64,000 nt of DNA from Hyphomonadaceae bacterium (GTDB lineage Bacteria; Pseudomonadota; Alphaproteobacteria; Caulobacterales; Aquidulcibacteraceae). Position 1 is the first letter of the stretch; every line of letters begins with the position of its first letter. The notes beneath the pieces are model-generated. The model was not told the DNA's origin. It saw only the letters and a program-made list of their open reading frames with translations, and ran no database searches. Positions 7,366 through 16,125 of this stretch are shown in pieces. A program made the translations under genes and the position numbers. The stretch lies in NCBI GenBank assembly GCA_019753105.1, contig JAIELJ010000015.1, positions 62,001 to 126,000 on the forward strand, read 5' to 3'.

Positions 7366-8571
7366 ATGGACTCTGTCCTCTCGCCTCTTGACCTGACTGC
7401 GCGCGAAGCGCCGGAAGGTCCCGTGGCTATTGCCCGCCCGCACCGCGTTCACGCGGCTGCGACGTGGTTTCGCGAAAACTTTCCGGGCGACGTGTTTTAC
7501 GCCGTCAAGGCGAATCCGTCCGAATGGGTGCTCGATGCGCTCTGGGCTGCGGGTATTCGCGGCTTCGACGTTGCCTCCGACACGGAAGCGGCGCTGATCG
7601 CGCGCAAGTTCCCGGACGCGCAAATTGCCTTCATGCACCCGGTGAAGAGCCGCCGCGCGATAGCGCGCGCCTTTCACGATTACGGCGTGAAGACGTTCGC
7701 GCTCGATAGCGAAGACGAACTCGAGAAGATTCTCGCCGAAACCAACGGCGCGAAGGATCTGACTTTGGTCGTGCGCTTTGCCGTTTCCGGCGATGGCGCA
7801 GCCTACCCGCTCACCCGCAAGTTCGGCGTCACCGCTGAAGAAGCGCCGTCACTGCTGCGCAAGGTGCGGCAGTCGAGCGAAGAGATGCTGGGCGTCTCCT
7901 TCCACGTCGGCAGCCAGTGCATGCGCACGGACGCGTTCCGCAACGCGATGGACATGGTCAACCGCGTGATCGTGAATGCTGGCGTCGTCGTCGACATCGT
8001 CGATGTCGGCGGTGGTTTCCCGGCGATCTATCCGGGCATGACGCCGCCGCCGATGATGGACTACGTCAACGCCATCAAGAACGGCTTCGAAGAGATGTTC
8101 GTCGCGCAGAACGCAAAGCTCTGGGCTGAGCCAGGCCGCGCGCTTGTCGCCGAAGCCGGCTCGACCGTGACGCGCGTCGAACTCCGCAAGGGCGACGCGC
8201 TCTATCTGAACGACGGCGCCTTCGGCACGCTGTTCGACGCGACGCACTTGAACTGGGCGTTCCCGGCAAAGCTGCTGCGCCAAGAGCCGTCGCGCGCCAA
8301 GCTCGCGCCGTTCCGTCTCTACGGTCCGACCTGCGATAGCATGGATGCCGCCGCGGGCCCGTTCATGCTGCCGGCCGACATCCAAGAAGGCGATCTCATC
8401 GAGATCGGCTCGCTCGGCGCCTACGGCACGGCGATGGGCACGCGCTTCAACGGCTTCGGCGAAACAGTGACGATCGAGTCGAAGGACTCGCCGTGGCCGA
8501 GCATGTACGGCGAAGTGTCGAGCGTGGTGGCGATGCCAAAGCGCAAGCGCGCGCCGAAAAAGCAGCGCTAA
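7366..8571 (+). CDS. Ornithine decarboxylase (PLP fold type III)
   Basis: Decarboxylates ornithine to putrescine, the entry step of polyamine synthesis. The 401-residue alanine-racemase-fold protein has the PLP Schiff-base lysine in FYAVKANP (K48), HVGSQC for the phosphate-binding/active site, DVGGGFP (glycine loop), EPGRALV, and the catalytic cysteine loop GPTCDSMD near residue 323. This distinguishes it from diaminopimelate decarboxylase, though lysine could be an alternative substrate. GGAG lies 7 nt before the ATG. The long folded leader implies post-transcriptional control by polyamine or ornithine level. Confidence 0.93.
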   Translation: MDSVLSPLDLTAREAPEGPVAIARPHRVHAAATWFRENFPGDVFYAVKANPSEWVLDALWAAGIRGFDVASDTEAALIARKFPDAQIAFMHPVKSRRAIARAFHDYGVKTFALDSEDELEKILAETNGAKDLTLVVRFAVSGDGAAYPLTRKFGVTAEEAPSLLRKVRQSSEEMLGVSFHVGSQCMRTDAFRNAMDMVNRVIVNAGVVVDIVDVGGGFPAIYPGMTPPPMMDYVNAIKNGFEEMFVAQNAKLWAEPGRALVAEAGSTVTRVELRKGDALYLNDGAFGTLFDATHLNWAFPAKLLRQEPSRAKLAPFRLYGPTCDSMDAAAGPFMLPADIQEGDLIEIGSLGAYGTAMGTRFNGFGETVTIESKDSPWPSMYGEVSSVVAMPKRKRAPKKQR

Positions 8572-8596
8572 GCTTCATGCACATATGAAAACGAAC

Positions 8597-8620
8597 GGGG
8601 TCAGCGACATCGCTGGCCCC
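8597..8620. terminator. Bidirectional terminator between odc and DUF2306 genes
   Basis: GGGGT-CAGCG (8597-8606) pairs with CGCTG-G-CCCC (8611-8620) around ACAT; flanking A-rich and GTTTCGTTT tracts give a U-run on both strands. It lies between convergent genes. Confidence 0.85.
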
Positions 8621-8628
8621 GTTTCGTT

Positions 8629-9285
8629 TCAGGCAAACGCACGCGTGAGCAGCACGCGCCCGAGCCAAAAGAACATCACAGCCAAAACGCTGAACGCCGG
8701 AATGAAGAGCAGGATTACTGGCTCGACGCTCTGCACCGCCTCGGGAAAGAATTGCAGCTGCCCCGGAAGAACCGACGCCACAGCGATGAAGAAACCGAGG
8801 CACATGCGCCAGAGATGGCGCGCTATACGCTGGCGCCCCGCCAACCCGCGCCGCAAGACTACGCTGAGATCGAGTAGCGCACAGAGCGCAGCGACAGCGG
8901 AGAAAATGTAAAAGGGCAAGCCGCCGAGCAGAGCAGTGCCTTTCTGCACCGAATCCCACGCCAAATAGAACGCCGCCGCCGATCCCGCAGCCGCGCAGAG
9001 CATGGCGACGACCTCGATCCAATCAGCCGTGCGCTCCGCCCGTTTCACCGTCAGCCAAGACGTGGTGATGAAGTATGTCGTCAGCGCGCCAGCGATGGCG
9101 TTTGTGAGTTCGTCCTTCAGCAAAGCGAGAACAACCGCGCTCAACGCCGTCGCAAGCATCGCCGCAAAGAACACGGTCCCCGCCCTGCGATGCACGCGCT
9201 CGCCTTTGCGCGCAATGAGCGCCGCGGCGCCTGCCACAATGCCGAGCGCACCGGCGCCGACGTGGAAGATGACGCCTAGCTCCAT
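8629..9285 (-). CDS. DUF2306-like multipass membrane protein
   Basis: A 218-residue inner-membrane protein with about six hydrophobic helices. The N-terminus has the pattern HVGAGALGIVAGAAALIARKG followed by VHRRAGTVFFAAML, that is, conserved His and a KG-x-HRR-x-G segment between the first two helices as in DUF2306 proteins. Biochemical function is unknown; conserved histidines hint at cofactor or metal binding, which is inference. It follows a second, larger DUF2306-type gene by 4 bases, so the two form an operon; an AraC regulator is divergent from them. Confidence 0.7.
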   Translation of the reverse strand: MELGVIFHVGAGALGIVAGAAALIARKGERVHRRAGTVFFAAMLATALSAVVLALLKDELTNAIAGALTTYFITTSWLTVKRAERTADWIEVVAMLCAAAGSAAAFYLAWDSVQKGTALLGGLPFYIFSAVAALCALLDLSVVLRRGLAGRQRIARHLWRMCLGFFIAVASVLPGQLQFFPEAVQSVEPVILLFIPAFSVLAVMFFWLGRVLLTRAFA

Positions 9286-9289
9286 TGAG

Positions 9290-10111
9290 TCACGATATCC
9301 GCGGCAGCCACATGATCATCGCAGCGCCGAAGACGCCGAGCGCCGTCGCCCCTGCCGCCGCGAACAGCACGGCGGACATCGCCAGCTTGCTCACCGCGCC
9401 CGCGCGCTTGGCCCAGAAATAGAGCTCCGCGATCGCCAGCGGCAGCAAGTAGCAGCCGAACGCGACAAAGACGTCGAACGGCCCATCCATGTTATCGCCG
9501 ACGCCGGGCGGCATGCCTTGAACCGCCATGATCGCAAACCCGTACAGCACCCGCATGAACCAGACGCCGCTGACAACGAGAAAGAGCCGCACCGCCCAGC
9601 GATTGTGCGCATCAAAATCCCGTCGCATGGCGGCGCGCACAGCCAGCGCTGCAAACGCCATGATCAACAGCGCGTCGATGGAAATGGCGATGTCGTTGAC
9701 GATCGTGCCGATGCCGTCACGCGTCCAGACCATGTAGAGGCCAGCGATGGCGCTGGCGAAAGCCGTGACGATGTAGACCCGGCCATTCCAGCGGTGAAAA
9801 ACTGGTGCGGCGTTGCGCACGAATGGCATGAGTTGCAGCGTGCCGCCGATGGTGATGGTGAAAGCAATGAAGAGGTGGCCAATCAAGGCGCCGTTGCCAA
9901 CGTGATCGCCGTCGACGGCGCCGACAGGCATGAACTCGCGCAGCGGCGCCCAGTCCCCCCACAGTACGGCGCCATATTGGAGCGCGATGTAGGCGGCGAA
10001 AATCCACTGCCCGGCTGCCGCCACCGCAAACCAAAGCGCCGCGCTGGCTTTCAGCGCAGCGGCCGCGGCATTCCCTGCGGCCGGCAAACGCGTGGCGACG
10101 ACATCGCTCAT
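9290..10111 (-). CDS. DUF2306 family membrane protein
   Basis: A 273-residue protein with six or seven membrane helices. The motif HLFIAFTITIGGTLQLMP, then FHRWNGRVYIVTAFASAIAGLYM, and later AHNRWAVRLFLVVSGVWFMRVLYGF matches the DUF2306 arrangement of histidine/arginine residues at helix ends. No enzymatic role is established. First gene of a two-gene unit, with three repeated CGATAG elements between it and the divergent AraC regulator gene, which probably controls it. Confidence 0.75.
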   Translation of the reverse strand: MSDVVATRLPAAGNAAAAALKASAALWFAVAAAGQWIFAAYIALQYGAVLWGDWAPLREFMPVGAVDGDHVGNGALIGHLFIAFTITIGGTLQLMPFVRNAAPVFHRWNGRVYIVTAFASAIAGLYMVWTRDGIGTIVNDIAISIDALLIMAFAALAVRAAMRRDFDAHNRWAVRLFLVVSGVWFMRVLYGFAIMAVQGMPPGVGDNMDGPFDVFVAFGCYLLPLAIAELYFWAKRAGAVSKLAMSAVLFAAAGATALGVFGAAMIMWLPRIS

Positions 10112-10144
10112 TCCGAACTCCTTGCTACGCCGCGCGCGTCGCGC

Positions 10145-10181
10145 GACTATCGAGTTGCGATATGCTATCGTTGACTATCGA
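10145..10181. promoter_or_regulatory. Repeated CGATAG elements between DUF2306 and araC-type genes
   Basis: GACTATCGA occurs at 10145-10153 and again, identically, at 10173-10181; a third partial copy GCTATCG lies at 10164-10170. These are direct repeats 28 bases apart in the divergent intergenic region and are candidate operators for the adjacent AraC-family regulator. Confidence 0.45.
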
Positions 10182-10236
10182 TATTCGCCCATGATGCCGC
10201 GCGCCAAAAACATGATCCTACGTAACACGCACAAAA

Positions 10237-11250
10237 ATGACTGAGGCGACGGTCTCCGCCGGCTACGTGAAGTCGCTGATCGATTTCGCTGCAAAACAAG
10301 GCGCCGGCGAGCGGCGCCTGCTCATGCGCGCAGGCATTCCGCCCGAAGCGCTGGCGGACCAGGACAATCGCATCGGTTTTGCGCGCTATGTCGAGCTCAT
10401 GCGCGCGGCTAAGGCGGAAACAGGCAACCCCGCTCTGGCGCTCGAGTACGGCGCTGAAACCGATATGCGCAAATTCTCCGTCGTCGGCCTCATCAGTCAC
10501 GCCGCGGCGAACATGATGGAAGCGCTGGTGCAACTGAACCGCTATGGGCGCTTGGTGATCGAGGTTGAAGGCCTCGCCGATGGCCCGCGCTTTCACCTCA
10601 CCAACCACAACGGCGAGCGCTGGATGGAAGACCGCCGCGCTGCGCCTAACGATTTCCACGAACTGACCGAATCCACTTGGTCGCGATTTATCGTGACGAC
10701 GCGCCGGGATTTTCCCGATCATACATACGCGTTAGAGGCGCACGTCACCCACGCCGCGCCGCCCTATCGCGCCAAATACGAAGAGCTCTGGCAAGTGCCA
10801 GTGACGTTTTCCAGTCATTGGAACGCGATCCGCAGCGATCCCGCGTGGGAGCAGGTGCAGATTCAACCTGACAATCGCTACGTCTTCGGCGTGCTCACGG
10901 AGCGCGGCGATGCGCTGCTGCAGGGGCTGGAGGCCTCGCGCACCGTGCGCGGCCGCGTCGAGGCGCTGATCATGCCGATCCTGCACACGGGCGATGTGAG
11001 CGTCGAAACCATCGCGGCCAAGCTCGGGACGAGCCGGCAAACGCTCTACCGCAATCTGAAAGCGGAAGGCGTGACGTTTGAACAAGTCCTGGATGCGCTG
11101 CGCCATCGCATGGCGCTCGATTACATCGCGTCGCGAAAAGTCTCGGTGAACGAGACAGCCTACCTCGTCGGCTTTTCCGACCCCGCCGCCTTCTCGCGCG
11201 CGTTCAAACGCTGGACAGGCAAGAGCCCGCGCGCGTGGCGCCTGAGCTAG
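10237..11250 (+). CDS. AraC-family transcriptional regulator (OruR/ArgR-like N-domain)
   Basis: DNA-binding regulator of 337 residues. Residues about 20-200 form the domain found in Arabinose_bd (OruR/VirF-like) regulators; the C-terminal 100 residues carry two helix-turn-helix units, DVSVETIAAKLGTSRQTLYRNLK and NETAYLVGFSDPAAFSRAFKRWTGKSPRAWR, the AraC signature. Divergent from the DUF2306 pair with repeated elements in between, so those are likely targets. Start ATG at 10237; the upstream bases are A-rich with no strong Shine-Dalgarno. The inducer is unknown. Confidence 0.85.
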   Translation: MTEATVSAGYVKSLIDFAAKQGAGERRLLMRAGIPPEALADQDNRIGFARYVELMRAAKAETGNPALALEYGAETDMRKFSVVGLISHAAANMMEALVQLNRYGRLVIEVEGLADGPRFHLTNHNGERWMEDRRAAPNDFHELTESTWSRFIVTTRRDFPDHTYALEAHVTHAAPPYRAKYEELWQVPVTFSSHWNAIRSDPAWEQVQIQPDNRYVFGVLTERGDALLQGLEASRTVRGRVEALIMPILHTGDVSVETIAAKLGTSRQTLYRNLKAEGVTFEQVLDALRHRMALDYIASRKVSVNETAYLVGFSDPAAFSRAFKRWTGKSPRAWRLS

Positions 11251-11251
11251 C

Positions 11252-12025
11252 TCACATCGCCGTCATGCCGCCATCGACGACCATCTCCGACCCCGTCATG
11301 AACGCCGCTTTGCTCGATGCGAGGAACGCAACGGCGTTGGCGATATCGATGTCACGGCCCATGTGGCCCATGGGATGGAACGACGCAAAACGTTCCATCG
11401 TATCGTTTACGCCGCTGGCGCCGGCGATAGCTTCGGCAGCTTCAGTCATCATCGACGTGTTGATGATGCCGGGGTGCACCGAGTTCACGCGCACCTTCTG
11501 CCCTGCCCGCGCACACTCAAGCGCTGCAGCCTTCGTCATCAAGCGCACCGCGCCTTTGGAAGCATTGTAAGCGAGCGTCATCGGCGATCCGATAATGCCG
11601 GCGACGGACGAGAGATTAATGATCGAGCCGCCGCCATCCCATTTGTCGCCGCGTTCGGCGATTGCAGGAATGGCGTGCTTCAGGCCGAGGAAGACGCCTT
11701 CGACGTTGACCTGTTGCATACGCCGGAACGCTTCCAGCGTCTCCAACGCGATCGGCTTCATCCAGAAGATGCCGGCATTGTTCACGAGAATATCGAGGCC
11801 GCCGAACGTCTGCTTCGCGAACGCGATCGCAGCGATCCAATCGTCCTCGCTCGTCACATCATGTTTGATGTAAGCGCCGCCGATTTCCGCCGCTACCGCG
11901 CTGCCGTCGCTGACATCCGTCACGACAACCTTCGCGCCTTCTGCCGCAAGCGCCTTCGCAGCCGCCGCGCCAAGCCCGCGCGCGCCGCCTGTCACCAGCG
12001 CGACGCGCCCTTCAAGATCGCCCAC
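11252..12025 (-). CDS. Short-chain dehydrogenase/reductase (classical SDR)
   Basis: A 257-residue NAD(P)-dependent oxidoreductase. Rossmann motif TGGARGLG at about residues 12-19, Asp at the end of strand 2 (VVVTDVSD, favouring NAD), NNAG, the catalytic Ser in NLSSVAG, YNASK with catalytic Tyr and Lys, and HPGIINT. It resembles cyclic-alcohol or hydroxysteroid dehydrogenases; the substrate is not readable. GTG start at 12025 with GGGAG 7 nt upstream. It lies 18 bases after the AbgT-type transporter gene, so the two are probably cotranscribed. Confidence 0.88.
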   Translation of the reverse strand: MGDLEGRVALVTGGARGLGAAAAKALAAEGAKVVVTDVSDGSAVAAEIGGAYIKHDVTSEDDWIAAIAFAKQTFGGLDILVNNAGIFWMKPIALETLEAFRRMQQVNVEGVFLGLKHAIPAIAERGDKWDGGGSIINLSSVAGIIGSPMTLAYNASKGAVRLMTKAAALECARAGQKVRVNSVHPGIINTSMMTEAAEAIAGASGVNDTMERFASFHPMGHMGRDIDIANAVAFLASSKAAFMTGSEMVVDGGMTAM

Positions 12026-12043
12026 GTTTCTCTCCCGTCAGTC

Positions 12044-13660
12044 TTATGGCGTCAGCGTGCCTGGCGGCGTGTAGCTCACCGTGGCGTGCGGGCCCAGCGG
12101 GATGTCGAAATAAACCCAACCGACCGTCATCAGAATGCCAGCGACCATGAAGCAGAGCGCGTAGGGCAACATCAGCGACAGCAGCGAGCCGACACCGAAC
12201 GTCGGATCCCAGCGGCGTGCAAACGCCAGGATGAGCGGGAAATAGCTCATCAGCGGCGTCATGATGTTGGTGTAGCTATCGCCCATCCGGTACGCGGCCT
12301 GCGTCATTTCCGGCGAGATGCCCAAGAGCATGAACATCGGCACCACGACCGGCGAAAGTGCGCTCCACTTAGCCGAGGCCGAGCCGATGAAAAGATCGAG
12401 GAAGGACGAAAACAGCAGCACGCTGACTAGCAGCAACGGCGCCGGCAACGCCAAAGCTTGCAAGATCTCCGCGCCATTGATCGCCGCGATCGGCCCCAGC
12501 CGCGACCAGTTGAACATCGCCACGAAGTGCGCCGCAAACAGCGCAAACACGATGTACGGCGCCATGGTGCGGATGCCGTCGATCATCTTGTCGATGACAT
12601 CCTTGGCGTTCTTCACCGTGCCCACAGCGATACCGAAGGCGATGCCGCAAAGCAGGAAAAGCAAGAAGAAGCCGGTGATTAGCGCGCGATAGAACGGCTC
12701 CAGCGCTGATGGCCCCTCGCGCGTCTCGTCGATGAACGGCGTATAGCCTGGCCAGAACGACAGCGCCGCGAACAGGCCAACGATCAACAGCGCAACGACG
12801 CCCGCCCAAGCGAGCCCACGCTTCTCTTCCTTCGTCACTGCCGACTTTGCGAGTTCAGCCTTGATCGCATCGTCCTCGCTGCCGCCCCATTTGCCGAGGC
12901 GCGGTTCGATGATGCGGTCGGTGACGAACCAGATAATCGGCGTGAACAGCACCACGATCGCCAGAATGAACCACCAATTGCCGAGCGGGTTCATCGTCCA
13001 AGTCGGATCGATGATTTGCGCGGCTTCTTCCGTGAAACCAAACAACAGAACGTCGATCTGGCCCGGCGTGATGTTGCCGGCATAGCCGCCGGAGACCGCA
13101 GCGAACGCCGCCGCCAAGCCAACCAGCGGGTGCCGCCCGACAGCGGCGTAGAGCAAAGCCGCCAGCGGAATGAACACGACGTACGCCGCATCCGAAGCGT
13201 GATGCGAGACCATGCCGATGATGCAAACCAGCGGCGTCAGGATCACTTTCGGCGCGTCGCGCAAGCTCGCGCGGATCAAAGCGCTGAACAGGCCGACGCG
13301 CTCGGCGACACCGGCGCCAAACATGACGAGCAGCACGAGGCCCAACGGCGCAAAGCCAGTCAGCGTGCGCGGCATCTCGGTGAACAGCCGCGCGATGTTG
13401 GCTTCAGAGAAGAGCGAGGTGGCGGTGAAGGTCAGTATGCCGTTCTCGAGCACGCCGCCTTCCGGCGCTTCCTCGCCCGGATAAGCGAGCGAGGCCGACC
13501 ACCCCTGCTGCGCGCCAATCGCCGAGAGGATCATCAGAAAGATGATCAGCCAGACGAAGATCATGATCGGGTCGGGCAAGAGATTGCCGACCTTCTCGAT
13601 GAAGCCAAGGAAACCGCGCTGTCGTCGCGCCGCGCCCGTCAGTTCCGATGAATCCGTCAC
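12044..13660 (-). CDS. AbgT-family transporter
   Basis: Inner-membrane transporter, about 12 helices, of the family that takes up p-aminobenzoyl-glutamate or exports sulfonamide-like antimetabolites. The sequence begins RGFLGFIEKVGNLLPDPIMIFVWL, the usual AbgT start; conserved regions include SHHASDAAYVVFIPLAALL, FIGSASAKWSALSPVVVPMFMLLGISPE and YRMGDSYTNIMTPLMSYFPLIL. GTG at 13660 (538 residues, GGGGAG upstream) is preferred over a longer frame from 13738 whose extra residues do not look like the family. Cotranscribed with the SDR gene. Confidence 0.88.
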   Translation of the reverse strand: MTDSSELTGAARRQRGFLGFIEKVGNLLPDPIMIFVWLIIFLMILSAIGAQQGWSASLAYPGEEAPEGGVLENGILTFTATSLFSEANIARLFTEMPRTLTGFAPLGLVLLVMFGAGVAERVGLFSALIRASLRDAPKVILTPLVCIIGMVSHHASDAAYVVFIPLAALLYAAVGRHPLVGLAAAFAAVSGGYAGNITPGQIDVLLFGFTEEAAQIIDPTWTMNPLGNWWFILAIVVLFTPIIWFVTDRIIEPRLGKWGGSEDDAIKAELAKSAVTKEEKRGLAWAGVVALLIVGLFAALSFWPGYTPFIDETREGPSALEPFYRALITGFFLLFLLCGIAFGIAVGTVKNAKDVIDKMIDGIRTMAPYIVFALFAAHFVAMFNWSRLGPIAAINGAEILQALALPAPLLLVSVLLFSSFLDLFIGSASAKWSALSPVVVPMFMLLGISPEMTQAAYRMGDSYTNIMTPLMSYFPLILAFARRWDPTFGVGSLLSLMLPYALCFMVAGILMTVGWVYFDIPLGPHATVSYTPPGTLTP

Positions 13661-13850
13661 GCGCCTGCTCCCCGGGGCTAATGCGGCGCACACGGTCTTG
13701 GCCCGCTGATGAACGGCAGATGAATGCCAGCCACCCACGCGTCTCGCAACCCGACTGCGTCAAGTTGGCGGCGCCCAGCACAGCGCCTGACGCGCGAATG
13801 TCGAAAGAGTTTGCGGTGAGCACGCCGCGTCAGGCTATAGTCGTGGCGAC

Positions 13851-14810
13851 ATGAACGCTCCTATCCATCCCGTGGCGGGGGACCAAGCGGCGTTCGCGAG
13901 CGTCCTGCTTGAATGTTCCCCGGACTGCCTGAAGGTCCTCGACAACGAGGGCAAGGTCCTCTTCTTCAACGCCAACGGCTTATGCGCGATGGAGATCGAC
14001 AGCTTCGATCAGGTCTCGGGCGCGTTCTGGCCCACGCTATGGCCTGAACCCGCCGTCGCCGAGACCGCGCTACGGCAGGCGCTGGCCGGCGACTTGGGAT
14101 CGTTCAAGGGATTTTGCCCGACACGAAAAGGCACGCCGAAATGGTGGGATGTTATGGTCGCGCCGGTGCCGAACGAGTACGGACCGGTCGAACGCCTCAT
14201 CGTCATTTCGCGCGATATCACGGCGCAGCAGGCGGCTGATCAGCGTCAGGCGGAGCTGGCGGCCGAACTCGGACACCGCATCAACAATACGCTGACGGTG
14301 GTGATGGCGATGGCGTCCCAAACGCGACGCGCCGCTACTGACATGAACAGCTTTTACACCGCGTTTGCGGCGCGCTTGAAAGCGATGGCGGAAGCGACGG
14401 CCGCGATCGTCGAAGGGCAATGGGACGGCGCTTATGTTCGCGCGCTGGCCGAGACCCAGCTCAAAACCTTCCTAACCAGCGCCGATCATCGCATCACGCT
14501 GGACGGCGCCGATGTTCTGGTGCCGACCCAACACGCCCAGACTCTGGCGCTCATCATCAACGAACTCGCGACCAACGCCACCAAATACGGAGCGCTGTCG
14601 AACAAGACCGGCGCGGTCATGCTGACTTGGGCGCTTGCGGACGATGGCCAGACACTGCGTCTGGAATGGCGCGAGCATGGCGGCCCGTCCGTCAGTGCTC
14701 CGACGCGTACAGGCTCGGGCTCTGCCCTGCTGAGCAACGCCGCGGGCGCCAATGTCGATCTACGCTTTGAGCCAAGCGGCGTTGTCTGCGTGATAACGCT
14801 CGACGTTTGA
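13851..14810 (+). CDS. PAS-containing HWE/HisKA_2-type sensor histidine kinase
   Basis: A soluble 319-residue two-component sensor. PAS domain at about residues 15-125 (FASVLLECSPDCLKVLDNEGK through RLIVISRDITAQQ), then the dimerisation/phosphoacceptor segment AAELGHRINNTLTVVMAMA with His in HRINN, and an HWE-type ATPase domain with NELATNATKYGALS (N box) and LEWREHGGP. No transmembrane segment and no adjacent response regulator. HWE kinases in alphaproteobacteria often feed the general stress response or light sensing; here the signal is unknown. Confidence 0.88.
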   Translation: MNAPIHPVAGDQAAFASVLLECSPDCLKVLDNEGKVLFFNANGLCAMEIDSFDQVSGAFWPTLWPEPAVAETALRQALAGDLGSFKGFCPTRKGTPKWWDVMVAPVPNEYGPVERLIVISRDITAQQAADQRQAELAAELGHRINNTLTVVMAMASQTRRAATDMNSFYTAFAARLKAMAEATAAIVEGQWDGAYVRALAETQLKTFLTSADHRITLDGADVLVPTQHAQTLALIINELATNATKYGALSNKTGAVMLTWALADDGQTLRLEWREHGGPSVSAPTRTGSGSALLSNAAGANVDLRFEPSGVVCVITLDV

Positions 14811-14931
14811 GGCTTTGACGCCGGAATCTCTTGCATTCCCGCGCGATTGCCCTATCTGCACCCGCTGATCGCGTGTCGGCGGAGCGTCCGCGCGGTTGTT
14901 GTTTCTGACGCCGCCCATAGGAGCACATCCC

Positions 14932-15984
14932 GTGGCTGACAAAATCGACACCAACCGCAAAGCGGAACTTCTCTCCTCGCCGGTCGAGCACATCGACATC
15001 GCGTCGTTTGACGCGCGCCCGATCATCGACGCGTGGGGCAAGATGAGCTTCACCAGCCGCGACGCCGCGCGCGCTGCCGGCATCCTCAACATGGCGCTCG
15101 AAGATCAGAACTGCTCGACCTGGCTGATCATGGCCGGCAGCACGGGCGCAGGCGGCTGCCTGCACGTCTGGCGCGACATGGTCACCTACAATATGGCCGA
15201 CGCCATCGTCGCCACCGGCGCCTGCATCATCGACATGGACTTCCTCGAAGCCCTTGGCTTCAAGCACTACCAAGCCAAGGAAGTGCCGCACGACAACACG
15301 CTGCGCGCGCTCTATATCGATCGCATCTACGATACCTACATCGACGAAGAAGAGCTTCAGCACGTCGACGCCACGATCTACGAGATCTGCGAGATGCTCG
15401 AGCCGCGCCCGTACACGTCGCGCGAGTTCATCTACGAGCTCGGCAAGTGGCTCGCCGCCGGCAATGCCAAGAAGAAGGATTCGCTGATCCAGCGCGCCTA
15501 CGAAAAGGGCGTGCCGATCTTTGTGCCGGCCTTCTCCGATTGCTCGGCTGGCTTCGGCATCGTCAAGCACCAGGTCGAGCGTCGCAAGGCTGGCAAGCCC
15601 TATCTCACCATCGATAGCGGCGGCGACTTCCGCGAGCTGACCGAGATCAAACTCGCGGCCGGCACCACGGCCCTCTTTATGGTCGGCGGCGGCGTGCCGA
15701 AGAACTTCGCGCAAGACACCGTCGTTTGCGCCGAAATCCTCGGCCACGACGATGTCGAAGTGCACAAATACGCCGTGCAAATCACGGTCGCCGACGTGCG
15801 CGACGGCGCCTGCTCGTCGTCCACGCTGCAAGAAGCCGCAAGCTGGGGCAAAGTCAGCACCGTGCACGAGCAAATGGTGTTCGCCGAAGCCACCAGCGTC
15901 GCGCCGCTCATCGTCAGCGACGCCTACCACCGCGGCGCCTGGAAAAAGCGCGAAGCACGGAACTGGGCGAAGCTGTTCGCCTAA
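14932..15984 (+). CDS. Deoxyhypusine synthase-like protein
   Basis: An NAD-dependent aminobutyl-transferase-fold protein of 350 residues. The catalytic lysine context of deoxyhypusine synthase is conserved (EAASWGKV near residue 308), as are AGSTGAGG, CSAGFGIV and TIDSGGDFRELTEI for NAD and spermidine binding. Bacteria lack eIF5A, so the product is not hypusine; homospermidine-type transfer from spermidine or putrescine is the usual proposal. GTG at 14932 has AGGAG about 9 nt upstream and is preferred to the longer frame. A terminator follows. With the ornithine decarboxylase at 7366 it suggests polyamine metabolism. Confidence 0.85.
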   Translation: MADKIDTNRKAELLSSPVEHIDIASFDARPIIDAWGKMSFTSRDAARAAGILNMALEDQNCSTWLIMAGSTGAGGCLHVWRDMVTYNMADAIVATGACIIDMDFLEALGFKHYQAKEVPHDNTLRALYIDRIYDTYIDEEELQHVDATIYEICEMLEPRPYTSREFIYELGKWLAAGNAKKKDSLIQRAYEKGVPIFVPAFSDCSAGFGIVKHQVERRKAGKPYLTIDSGGDFRELTEIKLAAGTTALFMVGGGVPKNFAQDTVVCAEILGHDDVEVHKYAVQITVADVRDGACSSSTLQEAASWGKVSTVHEQMVFAEATSVAPLIVSDAYHRGAWKKREARNWAKLFA

Positions 15985-16010
15985 GCGAACCGCGCGAACG
16001 CAGAAACACG

Positions 16011-16040
16011 AAGGCCGCTCCGTGAGGGGCGGCCTTTTTG
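16011..16040 (+). terminator. Rho-independent terminator after the deoxyhypusine synthase-like gene
   Basis: AAGGCCGC (16011-16018) pairs with GCGGCCTT (16029-16036), followed by TTTTTG. A textbook stem and U-run 27 nt past the stop. Confidence 0.9.
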
Positions 16041-16125
16041 TTGTTGTTCTTGACCACCACTAAAAGTTGAGGTTCTGTTAACCATAATTCTACGCCGCGT
16101 CAGACGGCCGAAGTGGGTGGGCAAC

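Noticed and set aside
9002-10174. 390-codon plus-strand frame opposite the DUF2306 genes
   Set aside because: Arg/His-rich shadow; the minus strand carries recognisable membrane proteins.
14692-15930. 412-codon minus-strand frame opposite the deoxyhypusine synthase-like gene
   Set aside because: Mirror of a strongly conserved gene with codon-position bias; no domain of its own.
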